A stretch of DNA of 64,000 nucleotides from Phymorhynchus buccinoides (GCA_017654935.2 CM065699.1:45943243-46007242), one strand, 5' to 3'. Shown: positions 1 through 9,719, numbered from the stretch's first letter. Made by a program: numbers and translations. Notes: a model not told the origin generated them from the letters alone.

Positions 1-1226
1 ATGAACAGCTACATGCTGCGTGCGTCGTCGTGAACAGCTACATGCTGCGTGCGTCGTCATGAACAGCTACATGCTGCGTGTGTCGTCATGAACAGCTACA
101 TATGTCGTCATGAACAGCTACATGCTGCGTGCGTCGTCATGAACAGCTACATGCGTCGTCATGAACAGCTACATATGTGCGTCGTCATGAACAGCTACAT
201 GCTGCGTGCGTCGTCATGAACAGCTACATGCTGCGTCGTGTCGTCATGAACAGCTACATGCTGCGTGCGTCGTCATGAACAGCCACATGCTGTGTGTGTC
301 GTCATGAACAGCTACATGCTGCGTGCGTCGTCATGAACAGCTACATGCTGCGTGCGTCGTCATGAACAGCTACATATGTCGTCATGAACAGCTACATGCT
401 GCGTGCGTCGTCATGAACAGCTACATGCTGCGTGCGTCGTCATGAACAGCTACATGCGTCGTCATGAACAGCTACATGCTGCGTGCGTCGTCATGAACAG
501 CTACATATGTCGTCATGAACAGCTACATGCTGCATGCGTCGTCATGAACAGCTACATGCTGTGTATGTCGTCATGAACAGCTACATGCTGCGTGCGTCGT
601 CATGAACAGCCACATGCTGCGTGTGTCGTCATGAACAGCTACCATCTGCGTGCGTCGTCATGAACAGCTACATGCTGCGTGCGTCGTCATGAACAGCTAC
701 ATATGTCGTCATGAACAGCTACATGCTGCGTGCGTCGTCATGAACAGCTACATGCTGCGTGCGTCGTCATGAACAGCTACATGCGTGCGTCATCATGAAC
801 AGCTACATGCTGCGTGCGTCGTCATGAACAGCTACATATGTCGTCATGAACAGCTACATGCTGCGTGCGTCGTCATGAACAGCTACATGCTGCGTGCGTC
901 ATCATGAACAGCTACATGCTGCGTGCGTCATCATGAACAGCTACATGCTGCGTCATGAACAGCTACATGCCGCGTGCGTCGTCATGAACAGCTACATGCG
1001 TCGTCATGAACAGCTACATGCTGCGTGCGTCGTCATGAACAGCTACATGTGTCGTCATGAACAGCTACATGCTGCGTGTGTCATCACGAACAGCTACAAT
1101 CTGCGTGTGTCGTCATGAACAGCTACATGCTGCGTGCGTCGTCATGAACAGCTACAATCTGCGTGTGTCGTCATGAACAGCTACATGCTGCGTGTGTCGT
1201 CATGAACAGCTACATGCTGCGTGTGT
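1..1226. repeat. 29-bp minisatellite starting 6 nt after the SLC5 exon 4 donor
   Basis: About 40 tandem copies of a unit of about 29 bp (core CATGAACAGCTACATGCTGC followed by GTGCGTCGT), mixed with shorter versions lacking the CTGCGTG part. The array runs from the window edge to the exon 4 splice donor of the SLC5-like gene. On the minus strand the intron reads GTGAGTACACACGCAGCATG and then enters the repeat, so repeats start within a few bases of the donor. Short ORFs in the array simply translate the repeat. Confidence 0.95.
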
Positions 1227-1232
1227 ACTCAC

Positions 1233-1284
1233 CCTGACTAAGAGCCAAAGCGGGCGCGTACATCACCACAGCCATGTACAGAAT
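1233..1284 (-). CDS. SLC5A8-like: SLC5-like exon 4
   Basis: Encodes ILYMAVVMYAPALALSQ plus one base. The acceptor is TTTCAG and the donor is GTGAGT. The YAPALAL motif is typical of the SLC5A8/A12/A6 branch. The 29-bp array begins inside the downstream intron almost at the donor, and degenerate copies of the 5' edge lie upstream near 1550-1692. Confidence 0.88.
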
Positions 1285-4200
1285 CTGAAACAAAATTCCC
1301 ACGTTCTTCAAGTAAAACAAATCCTACATTCTTCAAGAACAATACTTTGTATTCTGGACCCCCAAAATATGTAACAAATATCTAATGCTCTTCAATAACT
1401 TCCTTTCTAAACCTTCAACTGCTTTCTAACTAAACTACAAGATAAATGCCACAGCCCTGCACAAAAACTGCCATGAAATGTCACTTTCTTGAAGAATATT
1501 TTGTTTCTGAACTTTGTTAGCCACCCCCATAGCATGGTCTATAGAAAGGCGTACATAACCACAGCCCCTGTACCATTCATTCCCCTGGTCCACCCGGTAT
1601 TGCAGTACCTCCAGGATCGACCCACTATCGTTACAGATACAATGTCCCACATGTGCCTGTGACTCATTTCCTTCTACAGCCATGTACAAAATCTGCAACA
1701 AAATTCCACTCCAGTCGCGTTACACTACCGTCTGTAAATACGGTGATTGTGTGCATTTATTTAATGTCGCTTTTTCCCAGTTGGTATGGGATAATGGGAT
1801 ACTTTTTTTCCATCCATTTTTAGTTCAACTTATGAACAACGATACACGAAAATACTCGCCTTTGGCATAAGGCTGTGTCAGACAAGTTGACATAAGCTAG
1901 AACACCAAGGCTACATCAAAATGTTGCTATGTTCTGCATGGTTGTGCGGGGATTGTCTTAAGCCATGACAAGCTCCTAGCATAGCATCATCAGTCTAAAA
2001 TCCTCCGAGTTAAGAGTGTGCTGCTCACGTGGCGGGGTAATCAAAAACATGCTGCGTAATGTTCTCATCCCTAGCTGGTGCGTTTGTACCATCATAGTGT
2101 TCAAGTGCTTCGGCTGTTGGGATGATCTCTGGAGTCTTTAAGCCAGGGTAAGACAAGAACAACAACTCACCATCTCCAGAACGAAGGTCAGCGACCCCAT
2201 GACACGAATCAGTCTGTTGAAACGTATCTCCAGGTACTGGGAGAAAAAAGATCAAGAAATTTAAAAAAAAAAAAAAAAAATGAACAATAAGACATGCACT
2301 CAAAGCTCGGGTCTATCTAACTGCATGGCTGCGATTAAGGTGAGCGATAAATCACACACACACAGACAGACAGAGAGTGTATGTGTGACGTCAGCGTATG
2401 CCAGACTCAGCTGTATGCAAATATGCATCTATTTTTTTAGTCCCAATTCGCAGCCACACCCCTGCTTGTTCAGGTCGCAGACTCCGAGACCCGCAGTCCA
2501 AGGGGAGCGAATTATGTTAGGCAGTCAGGATGCAACCAACTGAGGAGACACTGCTTGCTGCTGAGTCACTTCGGTGGAGTTCAGTAGAGCCTGTTCAGGA
2601 CACCACCTACTAAGCCCCCTACTGACAATATTCTCTCAGTCGCGGAGCCAGCGTGAGTGAGGTCCTCCTCAGAGGGCGCCACCACGACCGTCCACCGACA
2701 GCTCCCCAGAACATACTGATCCCCATGACTTTAATCAGAACCATGAGAGCAGGGCATGCAAAGCCACAGAAATTGAGACATTTTTCTTTTTTTAATGATT
2801 GATGGAAATGAGGCGGATGACTAGTATGATGATGCTAGGGAGTTCCGCATCGGTCTGAGACTATGTGACAGGGCTGTATTCTACGCTTCCTTTCAAAATG
2901 ATATCCCGGCGTTAACCAGGCCCGAGAACTACAGACACCTGCAGTGTTGGTCTTGAAATTAGAGCAACACTCTCAGAATCGCATCCGCTAAGCGGATGAA
3001 GCTCGACTGTGTGGTTTCAGTCTTCCCATTGAGCCCATAGCCACTCGCTCTGGGTAGGAGTCGGTCCAAGACCGAAAAAACCCTCGCCTCTGATGGGATT
3101 TGAACCCGTGACCTCCCAGCCAGTAGTCGGCGACGCTAACCACTACGCCACGGCGGCTGGAGCATCTAAAGCATAAAACTAACGCTACCATTAATTATAT
3201 ACAACTAAGTCTAATTTCTAAAGGAAAAGTCAGAAGTGAAACAAATATAAGAAGCTGTTTTGACGTACGAACAAAAGCTTCATGCAAATCGGTATCAAGT
3301 AAACACAGCAAGCTCCCCTGATTATGCAAAAGTTTAGTCACAACATAAATCATTTCAAAAACTTCTTTTTGTTCTTCTTCTGCGATCCCAGGAATTTCAA
3401 AAACAAAAATGTGACCCACCACCACGAAAGGGACATTAAGTCGCTGGGCTAGTTTCTCACAACAGCCTTGAAAAGTAAAAAAATCTCACTTTTTGTCAAT
3501 TTTTAGTTATGGGTGTTTTTGGTTCTCTAACATTTTATCTTTTACATCTATAAAGGCTAATCTTTAATATGGTATCTAAATGCTCCAATAAGTGTATTTT
3601 CTTCAGCTGGGATAGACTTTAGACTGTGTTTTCTCAAAATGGCCGACACTCACCCTACTAACTTTAAATGTCTATAACTCTGGAACAGAAAAAGATACAA
3701 GAATGGTTCGTGTATCATTAAGTTTCCAACTGAATAGTTATTTCAGAATGGTCAGTTTGACACTTAATGTCCCTTTTGTGGTGATGGGTCACAAATTAGA
3801 AAATGAAGTTGCATGACTGACAACGAAAGCTTAGAGGCATTTCCCCATCAAGTTAGCTATGCAAAACTGACCAACAAACCACCACCTCCAGCACGGAGGC
3901 AGCCTACGGACCTGGTAGGCGCTGGTGAGCCTCAGCTTGTAGAACATGGGCATGATGAGGAAGCAGGTGATGAGCTCTGCGGGGATGTACCCTGCACAAC
4001 AACACACAGTATTAAGGCTGTGTACACACATAGAACATGGGCATGATGAGGAAGCAGGTGATGAGCTCCGCGGGGATGTACCCTGCACAACAACAACACA
4101 CAGTATTAAGGCTGTGTACACACATAGAACATGGGCATGATGAGGAAGCAGGTGATGAGCTCCGCGGGGATGTACCCTGCACAACAACAACACACAGTAT

Positions 4201-7200
4201 TAAGGCTGTGTACACACATAGAACATGGGCATGATGAGGAAGCAGGTGATGAGCTCCGCGGGGATGTACCCTGCACAACAACAACACACAGTATTAAGGC
4301 TGTGTACACACATAGAACATGGGCATGATGAGGAAGCAGGTGATGAGCTCTGCGGGGATGTACCCTGCACAACAACAACACAGTATTAAGGCTGTGTACA
4401 CACATAGAACATGGGCATGATGAGGAAGCAGGTGATGAGCTCCGCGGGGATGTACCCTGCACAACAACAACACACAGTATTAAGGCTGTGTACACACATA
4501 GAACATGGGCATGATGAGGAAGCAGGTGATGAGCTCTGCGGGGATGTACCCTGCACAACAACAACACAGTATTAAGGCTGTGTACACACATAGAACATGG
4601 GCATGATGAGGAAGCAGGTGATGAGCTCCGCGGGGATGTACCCTGCACAACAACAACACACAGTATTAAGGCTGTGTACACACATAGAACATGGGCATGA
4701 TGAGGAAGCAGGTGATGAGCTCTGCGGGGATGTACCCTGCACAACAACAACACACAGTATTAAGGCTGTGTACACACATAGAACATGGGCATGATGAGGA
4801 AGCAGGTGATGAGCTCCGCGGGGATGTACCCTGCACAACAACAACACACAGTATTAAGGCTGTGTACACACATAGAACATGGGCATGATGAGGAAGCAGG
4901 TGATGAGCTCCGCGGGGATGTACCCTGCACAACAACAACACACAGTATTAAGGCTGTTTACACACATAGAACATGGGCATGATGAGGAAGCAGGTGATGA
5001 GCTCCGCGGGGATGTACCCTGCACAACAACAACACACAGTATTAAGGCTGTGTACACACATAGAACATGGGCATGATGAGGAAGCAGGTGATGAGCTCCG
5101 CGGGGATGTACCCTGCACAACAACAACACACAGTATTAATTAATACCATGCTTCATCAGGCAGGCCAGTTGGCCAAAGTGCTTGGGGAGAACCAAAGCCG
5201 GGGCCCAGGGCAACGTATGAACAACACGATGCACGAAGATACTCACCATCTCCAGAATGAAGATAAGTGACACCATGACATGAATCAGTCTGTTGAAACG
5301 TATGAACAACACGATGCACGAAGATACTCACCATTTCCAGAATGAAGATAAGCGACACCATGACATGAATCAGTCTGTTGAAACGTATGAACAACACGAT
5401 GCACGAAGATACTCACCATCTCCAGAATGAAGATAAGCGACACCATGACATGAATCAGTCTGTTGAAACGTATGAACAACACGATGCACGAAGATACTCA
5501 CCATTTCCAGAATGAAGATAAGCGACACCATGACATGAATCAGTCTGTTGAAACGTATGAACAACACGATGCACGAAGATACTCACCATTTCCAGAATGA
5601 AGATAAGTGACACCATGACATGAATCAGTCTGTTGAAACGAATGAACAACACGATGCACGAAGATACTCACCATTTCCAGAATGAAGATAAGCGACACCA
5701 TGACACGAATCAGTCTGTTGAAACGAATGAACAACACGATGCACGAAGATACTCACCATCTCCAGACGAAGGTAAGCGACACCATGATGCGAATCAGTCT
5801 GTTGAAACATATTTTCTGGTGGTGGGCCCTGGGAAACGAAGCCCCCAGCCCAATTTAAAAAAAATGTTTTTGAGAGCCATTCCGTGGCCTCTCCTGAGAG
5901 ATAAGTTGGTAAAAGAAATGTAAACAGTACAACAAAACAAGTCAATTTTCATGGCCTTGTACCTTGTCATTGTTCATGTTTTCCATTGAGAAGCTAACAA
6001 ACCCTACTTTCTTCACTGACATTAGAGGGGCGCACAGGTGATTTGGGGAGTAATACCAACCTTACTGGGGAGTAAATACGCCGATGGGCGTACAATTCCC
6101 ATCCCTGTTAATCTCGATAGAAATCAAATCAAAGCGCACACACACATTAACATTTGTAACGATTACAACAACAAAAAAGCCATTCATAAAATAACACCTA
6201 CATAATTATGTAGTTGACATATGGTCTGAACACTAAGGCTGTGTACACATTAGATGCGAAAGTTCCGTACGGAAACCCAGAAGTGAAAAGGGCAAACATT
6301 TACGGATTAGGGGAAATTCGGACACATGCGCAAATCTTTTCCCTTCTTTCTTTTACTTACTTACGGATTGCGCACAGGTTTCAGCACAGAATCTCCGCAT
6401 ATATATGTGTACACAGCCTAAGTCTTTGGGATGAGACAACAAAAACCGAGGACCATGTGCCTGTTAAAGAACCCAGTGGCAACGATAAAGTTGTCATTTG
6501 GTAAAAAAATTGAACCCCTCCCCTATCAGTCAGACAAAAAACCCTCCCCTATCAGTCAGACAAAAAACCCTCCTCTATCAGTCAGACAAAAACCCTTCCC
6601 TATCAGTCAGACAAAAAAAACCTCCCCTATCAGTCAGACAAAAACCCCTCCCCTATCAGACAGACAAAAAACCCTCCCCTATCAGTCAGACAAAAAGCGC
6701 ATGAAAAGAAAAGGATGGCACAGCACTAGCTGCGACATTCTCTCCAGGTGGATGCAGCCCCAATTTGTCAGAGGCAAGTCTCTGTGACTATAACAGTAAT
6801 ACCAATACCGATAGACAGAATGCCACAGAACCAGACCTAAGGTCTCTGTGACTATAACAGTAACACCAATACCGATAGAAAGAATGCCACAGAAACAGAC
6901 CTAAGGTCTCTGTGACTATAACAGTAATACCAATACTGATAGAATGCCACAGAAACAGACCTAAGGTCTCTGTGACTATAACAGTAATACCAATACTGAT
7001 AGAATGCCACAGAACCAGACCTAAGGTCTCTGTGACTATAACAGTAATACCAACACCGATAGACAGAATGCCACAGAACCAGACCTAAGGTCTCTCTGAC
7101 TATAACAGTAACACCAATACCGATAGAAAGAATGCCACAGAAACAGACCTAAGGTCTCTGTGACCAATACCGATAGACAGAATGCCACAAAACCAGACCT

Positions 7201-7622
7201 AAGGTCTCTGTGACCAATACCGATAGAATGCCACAGAACCAGACCTAAGGTCTCTGTGACCAATACCGATAGAATGCCACAGAACCAGACCTAAGGTCTC
7301 TGTGACTATAACAGTAACACCAATACCGATAGACAGAACGCCACAGAAACAGACCTAAGCCAATCAGCCAATACTCGGTGCTGTTCACGTACGCCTCCCC
7401 AGGCACCCCCAGCACAAAGATGGCTGACATGAAGCTGGCGGCCAATGAGAGAGAGACGGGGATCAGCGGCAGCTTCCTGTTTCCCATCAGGAGCTGCTCG
7501 GGCGTGGCCTTTCTGTGTCTGAAGGCGGCGAAGAGGCCGATGGAGGTCGTGATGACCAGGACCGTGCTGAAGACCACATAGTCCGCCCAGTGGAAGCCCA
7601 GATCATCTGTTGATGGTGCCAT
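1233..7622 (-). CDS. SLC5A8-like: SLC5-family sodium-solute symporter (monocarboxylate/multivitamin type), first four coding exons, 3' partial
   Basis: The gene encodes the N-terminus of a sodium-coupled plasma-membrane transporter. Coding exons on the minus strand are 7355-7622, 3912-3991, 2171-2236 and 1233-1284, giving 155 codons plus one base. Phases agree at every junction (1, 0, 0, then 1 leaving the window) and all introns are GT-AG. The joined protein has a short cytosolic or extracellular head, a first membrane segment near residues 13-34, a second near 52-75 containing SLSLAASFMSA and VLGVPGEAY, a third across the exon 1/2 join (ITCFLIMPMFYKL), then LTSAYQ, YLEIRFNRLIRVM and YAPALALSQ. 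From memory of vertebrate SLC5A8/SLC5A6, spacing across the exon 1/2 join matches without gaps. Substrate cannot be assigned: SLC5A6, A8 and A12-type proteins are all possible. The rest of the gene, including the helices that finish the LeuT fold, lies left of the window. Introns 1 to 4 are packed with tandem arrays built from exon edges. Confidence 0.9.
1550..1700 (-). repeat. Degenerate partial copies of SLC5 exon 4 5' edge
   Basis: On the minus strand 1675-1700 reads TTGCAG then ATTTTGTACATGGCTGTA, which matches the acceptor and first 18 bases of exon 4 (ATTCTGTACATGGCTGTG) with few changes. A weaker match (GGCTGTGGTTATGTACGCC) lies at about 1550-1574. Both sit in intron 3, upstream of the real exon. 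They look like decayed tandem duplicates of the exon edge. Confidence 0.6.
1590..1665. repeat. Dispersed repeat, copy 1 (paired with about 28155-28235)
   Basis: The block around CAGTACCTCCAGGATCG, followed by CCCACATGTGCCTGT, recurs at about 28160-28235 in the same orientation (AGTACTTCCAGGATCG ... CCCATATGTGCCTGTTCC). Two related copies 26 kb apart suggest an old transposon or SINE family. Its ends are not resolved. Confidence 0.5.
2171..2236 (-). CDS. SLC5A8-like: SLC5-like exon 3
   Basis: Sixty-six bases, exactly 22 codons (YLEIRFNRLIRVM then GSLTFVLEM), phase 0 on both sides. The acceptor is TTTTTTCTCCCAG and the donor GTGAGT. The 3' part of this exon with its donor is found again as seven tandem copies at 5216-5815, inside intron 1. 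Confidence 0.88.
2443..2770. repeat. Dispersed repeat family A, copy 1
   Basis: About 330 bp that recur at 59429-59780 in the same orientation with high similarity. Shared landmarks include TTCGCAGCCACACC, GGAGCGAAT, GAGTCACTTCGGTGGAGTTC, AGTAGAGCCTGTTCAGGACA and AGTCGCGGAGCCAG. It lies in SLC5 intron 2; the other copy lies in ECI2 intron 3. No coding potential or terminal repeats are evident. The piece TTCAGTAGAGCCTGTTC also forms the core of the 54-bp minisatellite at 10394-11145. Confidence 0.75.
2985..3160 (-). mobile_element. tRNA-derived SINE
   Basis: On the minus strand the element starts CCGCCGTGGCGTAGTGG (a box A match, TGGCGTAGTGG) and about 40 bases later has GGGTTCAAATCCC (box B). 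This is a tRNA-like RNA polymerase III promoter head. The tail continues through GGGTTTTTTCGGTC and ends near the ATCCGCTAAGCGGATGAA palindrome. It lies in SLC5 intron 2 in the sense orientation of that gene. It is not a functional tRNA because the head does not fold into a full cloverleaf of normal length. Confidence 0.75.
3410..3793. mobile_element. MITE with 33-bp terminal inverted repeats
   Basis: The left end TGTGACCCACCACCACGAAA, continuing GGGACATTAAGTC, is mirrored at the right end by GACACTTAATGTCCC and TTTTGTGGTGATGGGTCACA. The interior of about 320 bp is AT-rich and non-coding. A fragment of one end of the same family is at 37694-37735. It lies in SLC5 intron 2. The superfamily is not clear from the ends. 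Confidence 0.75.
3912..3991 (-). CDS. SLC5A8-like: SLC5-like exon 2
   Basis: Eighty bases (two bases plus 26 codons), encoding YIPAELITCFLIMPMFYKLR then LTSAYQ. The acceptor is GTTGTTGTGCAG and the donor GTCCGT. This is the only complete copy: its first 47 bases together with the acceptor are repeated twelve more times upstream in intron 1. Confidence 0.9.
3945..5138 (-). repeat. 94-bp tandem array built from the SLC5 exon 2 acceptor and 5' coding edge
   Basis: Thirteen copies (counting the real exon) of a 94-bp unit. Each copy contains the polypyrimidine-poor acceptor GTTGTTGTTGTGCAG, about 47 exon bases beginning GGTACATCCCCGC and ending GCCCATGTTCTA, then TGTGTGTACACAGCCTTAATACTG. The most distal copy (about 5062-5138) keeps the native intron flank and the proximal one keeps the native exon, so this is tandem duplication of the intron/exon junction. 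Using any upstream acceptor leads to VCTQP and a stop codon. The TGTGTACACAGCCTTA part resembles the end of the Harbinger-like MITE at 6237-6418. Confidence 0.95.
5216..5815 (-). repeat. 85-bp tandem array built from displaced SLC5 exon 3 3' end and donor
   Basis: Seven copies of an 85-bp unit. On the minus strand each contains CGTTTCAACAGACTGATTC and the rest of exon 3 to GGAGATG followed by the donor GTGAGT. The first 12 bases and the acceptor of exon 3 are missing. The array lies in intron 1, that is, before exon 2, whereas the real exon 3 is at 2171-2236. Order is therefore scrambled relative to the gene. Each copy presents a good 5' splice site. Confidence 0.93.
6215..6500 (+). mobile_element. 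5'-truncated SINE interrupted by a MITE
   Basis: ATGGTCTGAACAC at 6221-6233 and GTCTTTGGGATGAGAC from 6422 are contiguous in the paralogous SINE at 37378-37530 (minus strand), which reads ACGGTCTGAACATGTAGTCTTTCGGATGAGAC. The rest (ACCGAGGACC ... GAACCCAGTGGCAACG ... AGTTGTCATTTGG) matches the same SINE body. The tRNA-like head is absent. A 25-bp satellite follows the tail immediately. Confidence 0.75.
6237..6418. mobile_element. PIF/Harbinger-like MITE with TAA target duplication
   Basis: The ends are GGCTGTGTACACAT and ATGTGTACACAGCC, inverted, with further imperfect pairing inward (AAGTTCCGTACGGAAACC). TAA flanks both sides (6234-6236 and 6419-6421). A 3-bp TWA duplication and G-rich ends are characteristic of the PIF/Harbinger superfamily. 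It is inserted in a SINE, whose unbroken paralog shows the empty site. Related ends occur at 35649 and 36525. Confidence 0.8.
6510..6700. repeat. About 25-bp tandem repeat at a SINE tail
   Basis: Eight copies of a unit containing CCTCCCCTATCAGTCAGAC followed by a variable A run. It directly follows the 3' end of the SINE remnant, so it probably grew from the SINE tail. Overlapping short ORFs in two frames are translations of the repeat. Confidence 0.93.
6783..7354 (-). repeat. 44-64-bp array carrying copies of the SLC5 exon 1 donor
   Basis: Nine or ten copies of a variable unit (GTCTCTGTGACTATAACAGT, CACCAATACCGATAG, ATGCCACAGAA, CCAGACCTAAG). On the minus strand every unit contains CTTAG followed by GTCTG, the last five bases of exon 1 and its splice donor. 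The array abuts the real donor at 7354/7355. This duplicates weak 5' splice sites throughout the beginning of intron 1. Confidence 0.92.
7355..7622 (-). CDS. SLC5A8-like: SLC5-like exon 1 (start codon exon)
   Basis: Encodes 89 codons plus one base from ATGGCACCATCAACAGATG. The start is chosen because it is the first ATG after a good acceptor (TATTTTCCAG then ACATC) and gives the right N-terminal length for SLC5 proteins. The exon contains two membrane segments and LMGNRKLPLIPVSLSLAASF, the conserved SLC5 region that helps form the sodium site. The donor is GTCTGT. An upstream non-coding exon must exist but was not located. Confidence 0.9.
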
Positions 7623-7955
7623 GATGTCTGGAAAATAAAATAAAATTGTATTTTACGCTTTATAAGAGCATGTAGTACACCCAGTGGAAGCCCAGATCAT
7701 CTGTTGATGGTGGCATGATGTCTGGAAAATAAAATAAAGTTGTATTTCACGCTTTATAACTACTAATATAAGAGTATGTAGTCCACTCAGTGGAAGTCCA
7801 GACTGTCTGTCGATGGTGCCATGATGATGTCTGGAAAAGAAAAGAATGTAACTTAAGGCTTGGTGCTGCCTATTTTTACAAACAATAAGGCACTCTCAGG
7901 AGCTCTGGAAGCCCAAATAATCTGCCGATATCACAATGGTGTCTGGAAAAAGAAA
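7561..7955 (-). repeat. Four tandem copies of the SLC5 exon 1 acceptor and start-codon region
   Basis: The real exon edge (about 7561-7640) is followed upstream by copies at about 7668-7740, 7785-7840 and 7895-7950. On the minus strand each has a pyrimidine tract, TTTCCAGACA, then a version of ATCATGGCACCATCAACAG and GGGCTTCCACTGG. Copies 2 and 3 keep an ATG; copy 4 has ATTGTG. They diverge with distance. Copies 2 and 3 could act as decoy acceptors and start codons. Confidence 0.88.
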
Positions 7956-8014
7956 AGAATACAAGACTTGGTGCCTGACGTTTTCAACGCACAATTAAAG
8001 TGTTTTTCCCATAT

Positions 8015-8762
8015 TTACCACATTTTACAGACTACAAGGTGCTTCTAATTACAGGGCGCACCCCTTGAATTCAAATAAAAATGCGAATTTAAACATACAT
8101 AACGCGCAACGTATTTTAAGGCGCATGCAAAATGATCCAACAAAACCAAAAAAATAGATTGAAAACATGAGATCACTCAAACAAAGGAGGTCGTATTTTG
8201 CCCAGTTCTGTCAAAACAATCTTCAGAACGACAGAATTTATACTCATGCCGCTATCCATATGATTAAGCACTTTTACGCATCGTCTGCGTCAGAGTGCCC
8301 AGAAAAGTCGGAATTGAGAAACACGGAGTAGATTTCCACAATGAGTTTTGCTCGCCTTGAACAGCAACATACTTTTCTGCCATGATTGCTATGGCTTTTA
8401 CTGTCGAAACCGAGGCTATGACGTCAACTGCCCCTTTTTACTTTGAATGTGTCATCTGCATCCGTGGCTTCATTCACGATTTCGGCCTGACAATCAATCT
8501 CAATAGGTACGATACGAATGGATTTCACAACTTTGTTATTTCAGTCATACACTAGGCCTTTTAAGGTGCAGGGGTCTCAGTTGAGGAAAAAAGTATTGCC
8601 TTGCAGATCGTAAAATACGGTACTGCATTTTTCTGACTTTAAGGCGATGTTGTTGTGTGCCTTACACCGTAAAATAGTCACAAAATATAACAAGAAAATG
8701 TTAATTTTGTGTAAAATTTGAGGGGTGCACCTTATAGTTATAGTCCGAAAAATATATGGTTA
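8015..8762. mobile_element. MITE-like element, GGACTATAA...GGCGCACCCC family, large copy
   Basis: The left end (TTTTACAGACTACAAGGTGC, then GGGCGCACCCCTTGAATT) and the right end (GAGGGGTGCACCTTATAG, then AGTCCGAAAAATATATGG) are diverged inverted repeats. The family signature, an end like ACCGTATTTTTCGGACTATA with an internal AGGTGCAGGGGTCTCAGT, recurs at 40498, 42690, 46137, 47738 and 59020 in this window. No ORF. The interior (about 8100-8560) shows no other recognisable feature. Confidence 0.5.
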
Positions 8763-9350
8763 GAAAAATCTGTTTTGTAATACATACCAGTGCCATATTT
8801 GACATACCATCAAGCACATCGTGACTGGTACAAGACGCATCCCCCAAATTAGACACAACAGTATGATTATTTTAAAACTACAGCTTCTTACCAAACCATG
8901 TCATATTCTAAAACGCAGGGGTCTCACTCTCTGTCTGAAAAACAAAGTATTGCCTTATCTATTTCAATAAATCTTTGCCAAGTAGTTGTTTGTACTTGCT
9001 TGGTTCAGCGTTCCCCACTATTTGTTTAGCTGATCTTTATATATCCTTAAGGCTGATAAAAAGCTGATAAAAACCCAAGAGCAACAAGCACTTCTCTATT
9101 AACTGACCCTGATTTAGAACAAAATGTTTAAAAAGATAAACACAACAGTTTGGAAAACAAACAAATCAGCATAATAAGATTAGCGTTCAATACAATCTCA
9201 ACATTAATCACATCCAACTTTTAGAAAAGCAATTTAGTTTAGCTCTCTGCAGGTCATTTGTTATGTATTATTTATAGATAACCTTAATACATGGTAGATC
9301 ACTAGATGTGTCAGCTAGGCATATAAATAGGTGCATGTGTGTGTATATGT
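8763..9350. other. AT-rich intergenic stretch, nothing recognised
   Basis: AT-rich DNA without an ORF or tandem array. It contains another fragment (about 8915-8960, ACGCAGGGGTCTCACTCT ... AAAGTATTGCCTTAT) of the MITE family described for 8015-8762. Confidence 0.5.
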
Positions 9351-9354
9351 GTGC

Positions 9355-9440
9355 ACGACTTGAAGACAGCTGGCACTAGGGAAGGTCCCCAGAGGTCAGC
9401 CAGTCCCTTTGGCTGCAGCACCAAGAGCACCAGCCTGCTG
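9355..9440. repeat. Dispersed repeat family B, copy 1
   Basis: ACAGCTGGCACTAGGGAAGG, TCCCCAGAGGTCA and GGCTGCAGCACCA recur at about 26120-26200 and 59840-59935 in the same orientation. Three copies with shared order indicate an old interspersed element; full ends are not clear. Confidence 0.6.
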
Positions 9441-9719
9441 GTTTTTAGTCACAGTCCTTCACAAAGCACGATAACCGTACCTTGGTGTACCACAACTGAA
9501 GACAAAAATTCATTGTACAGTTCTCATTTAACTTAATAAGTTTTAATTGGCCTCAACATGAGGCCAATGTCAACTAATAAATGATCACAGCCTACATCGA
9601 CAGACATGCTGTGTGGCTCCATTCATGTCAGCCAGATGAAAGGCCACAGCTGGTAAACGTAAACAGACACCACAAAAACTAAATTAAACAACCAGTGTCA
9701 ATCCGTTTGGCAACCTGTG

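Noticed and set aside
2025..2303. 92-codon minus-strand ORF overlapping SLC5 exon 3
   Set aside because: It reads exon 3 in the wrong frame; the SLC5 frame gives YLEIRFNRL with correct splice sites. The downstream part has no recognised motif.
2985..3160. tRNA gene
   Set aside because: Box A and box B are present but the stems do not close into a cloverleaf and a SINE body follows. The same applies to 37330-37530 and 63228-63420.
4106..4753. 215-codon minus-strand ORF in the exon 2 array
   Set aside because: It is a translation of tandem repeats through splice acceptors; only the short GYIPAEL... part is real coding sequence, in the last copy.
3945..5138. Possible CRISPR-like array (regular direct repeats)
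   Set aside because: The whole 94-bp unit is repeated with no unique spacers, the unit is an exon edge of a spliced animal gene, and there are no cas genes.
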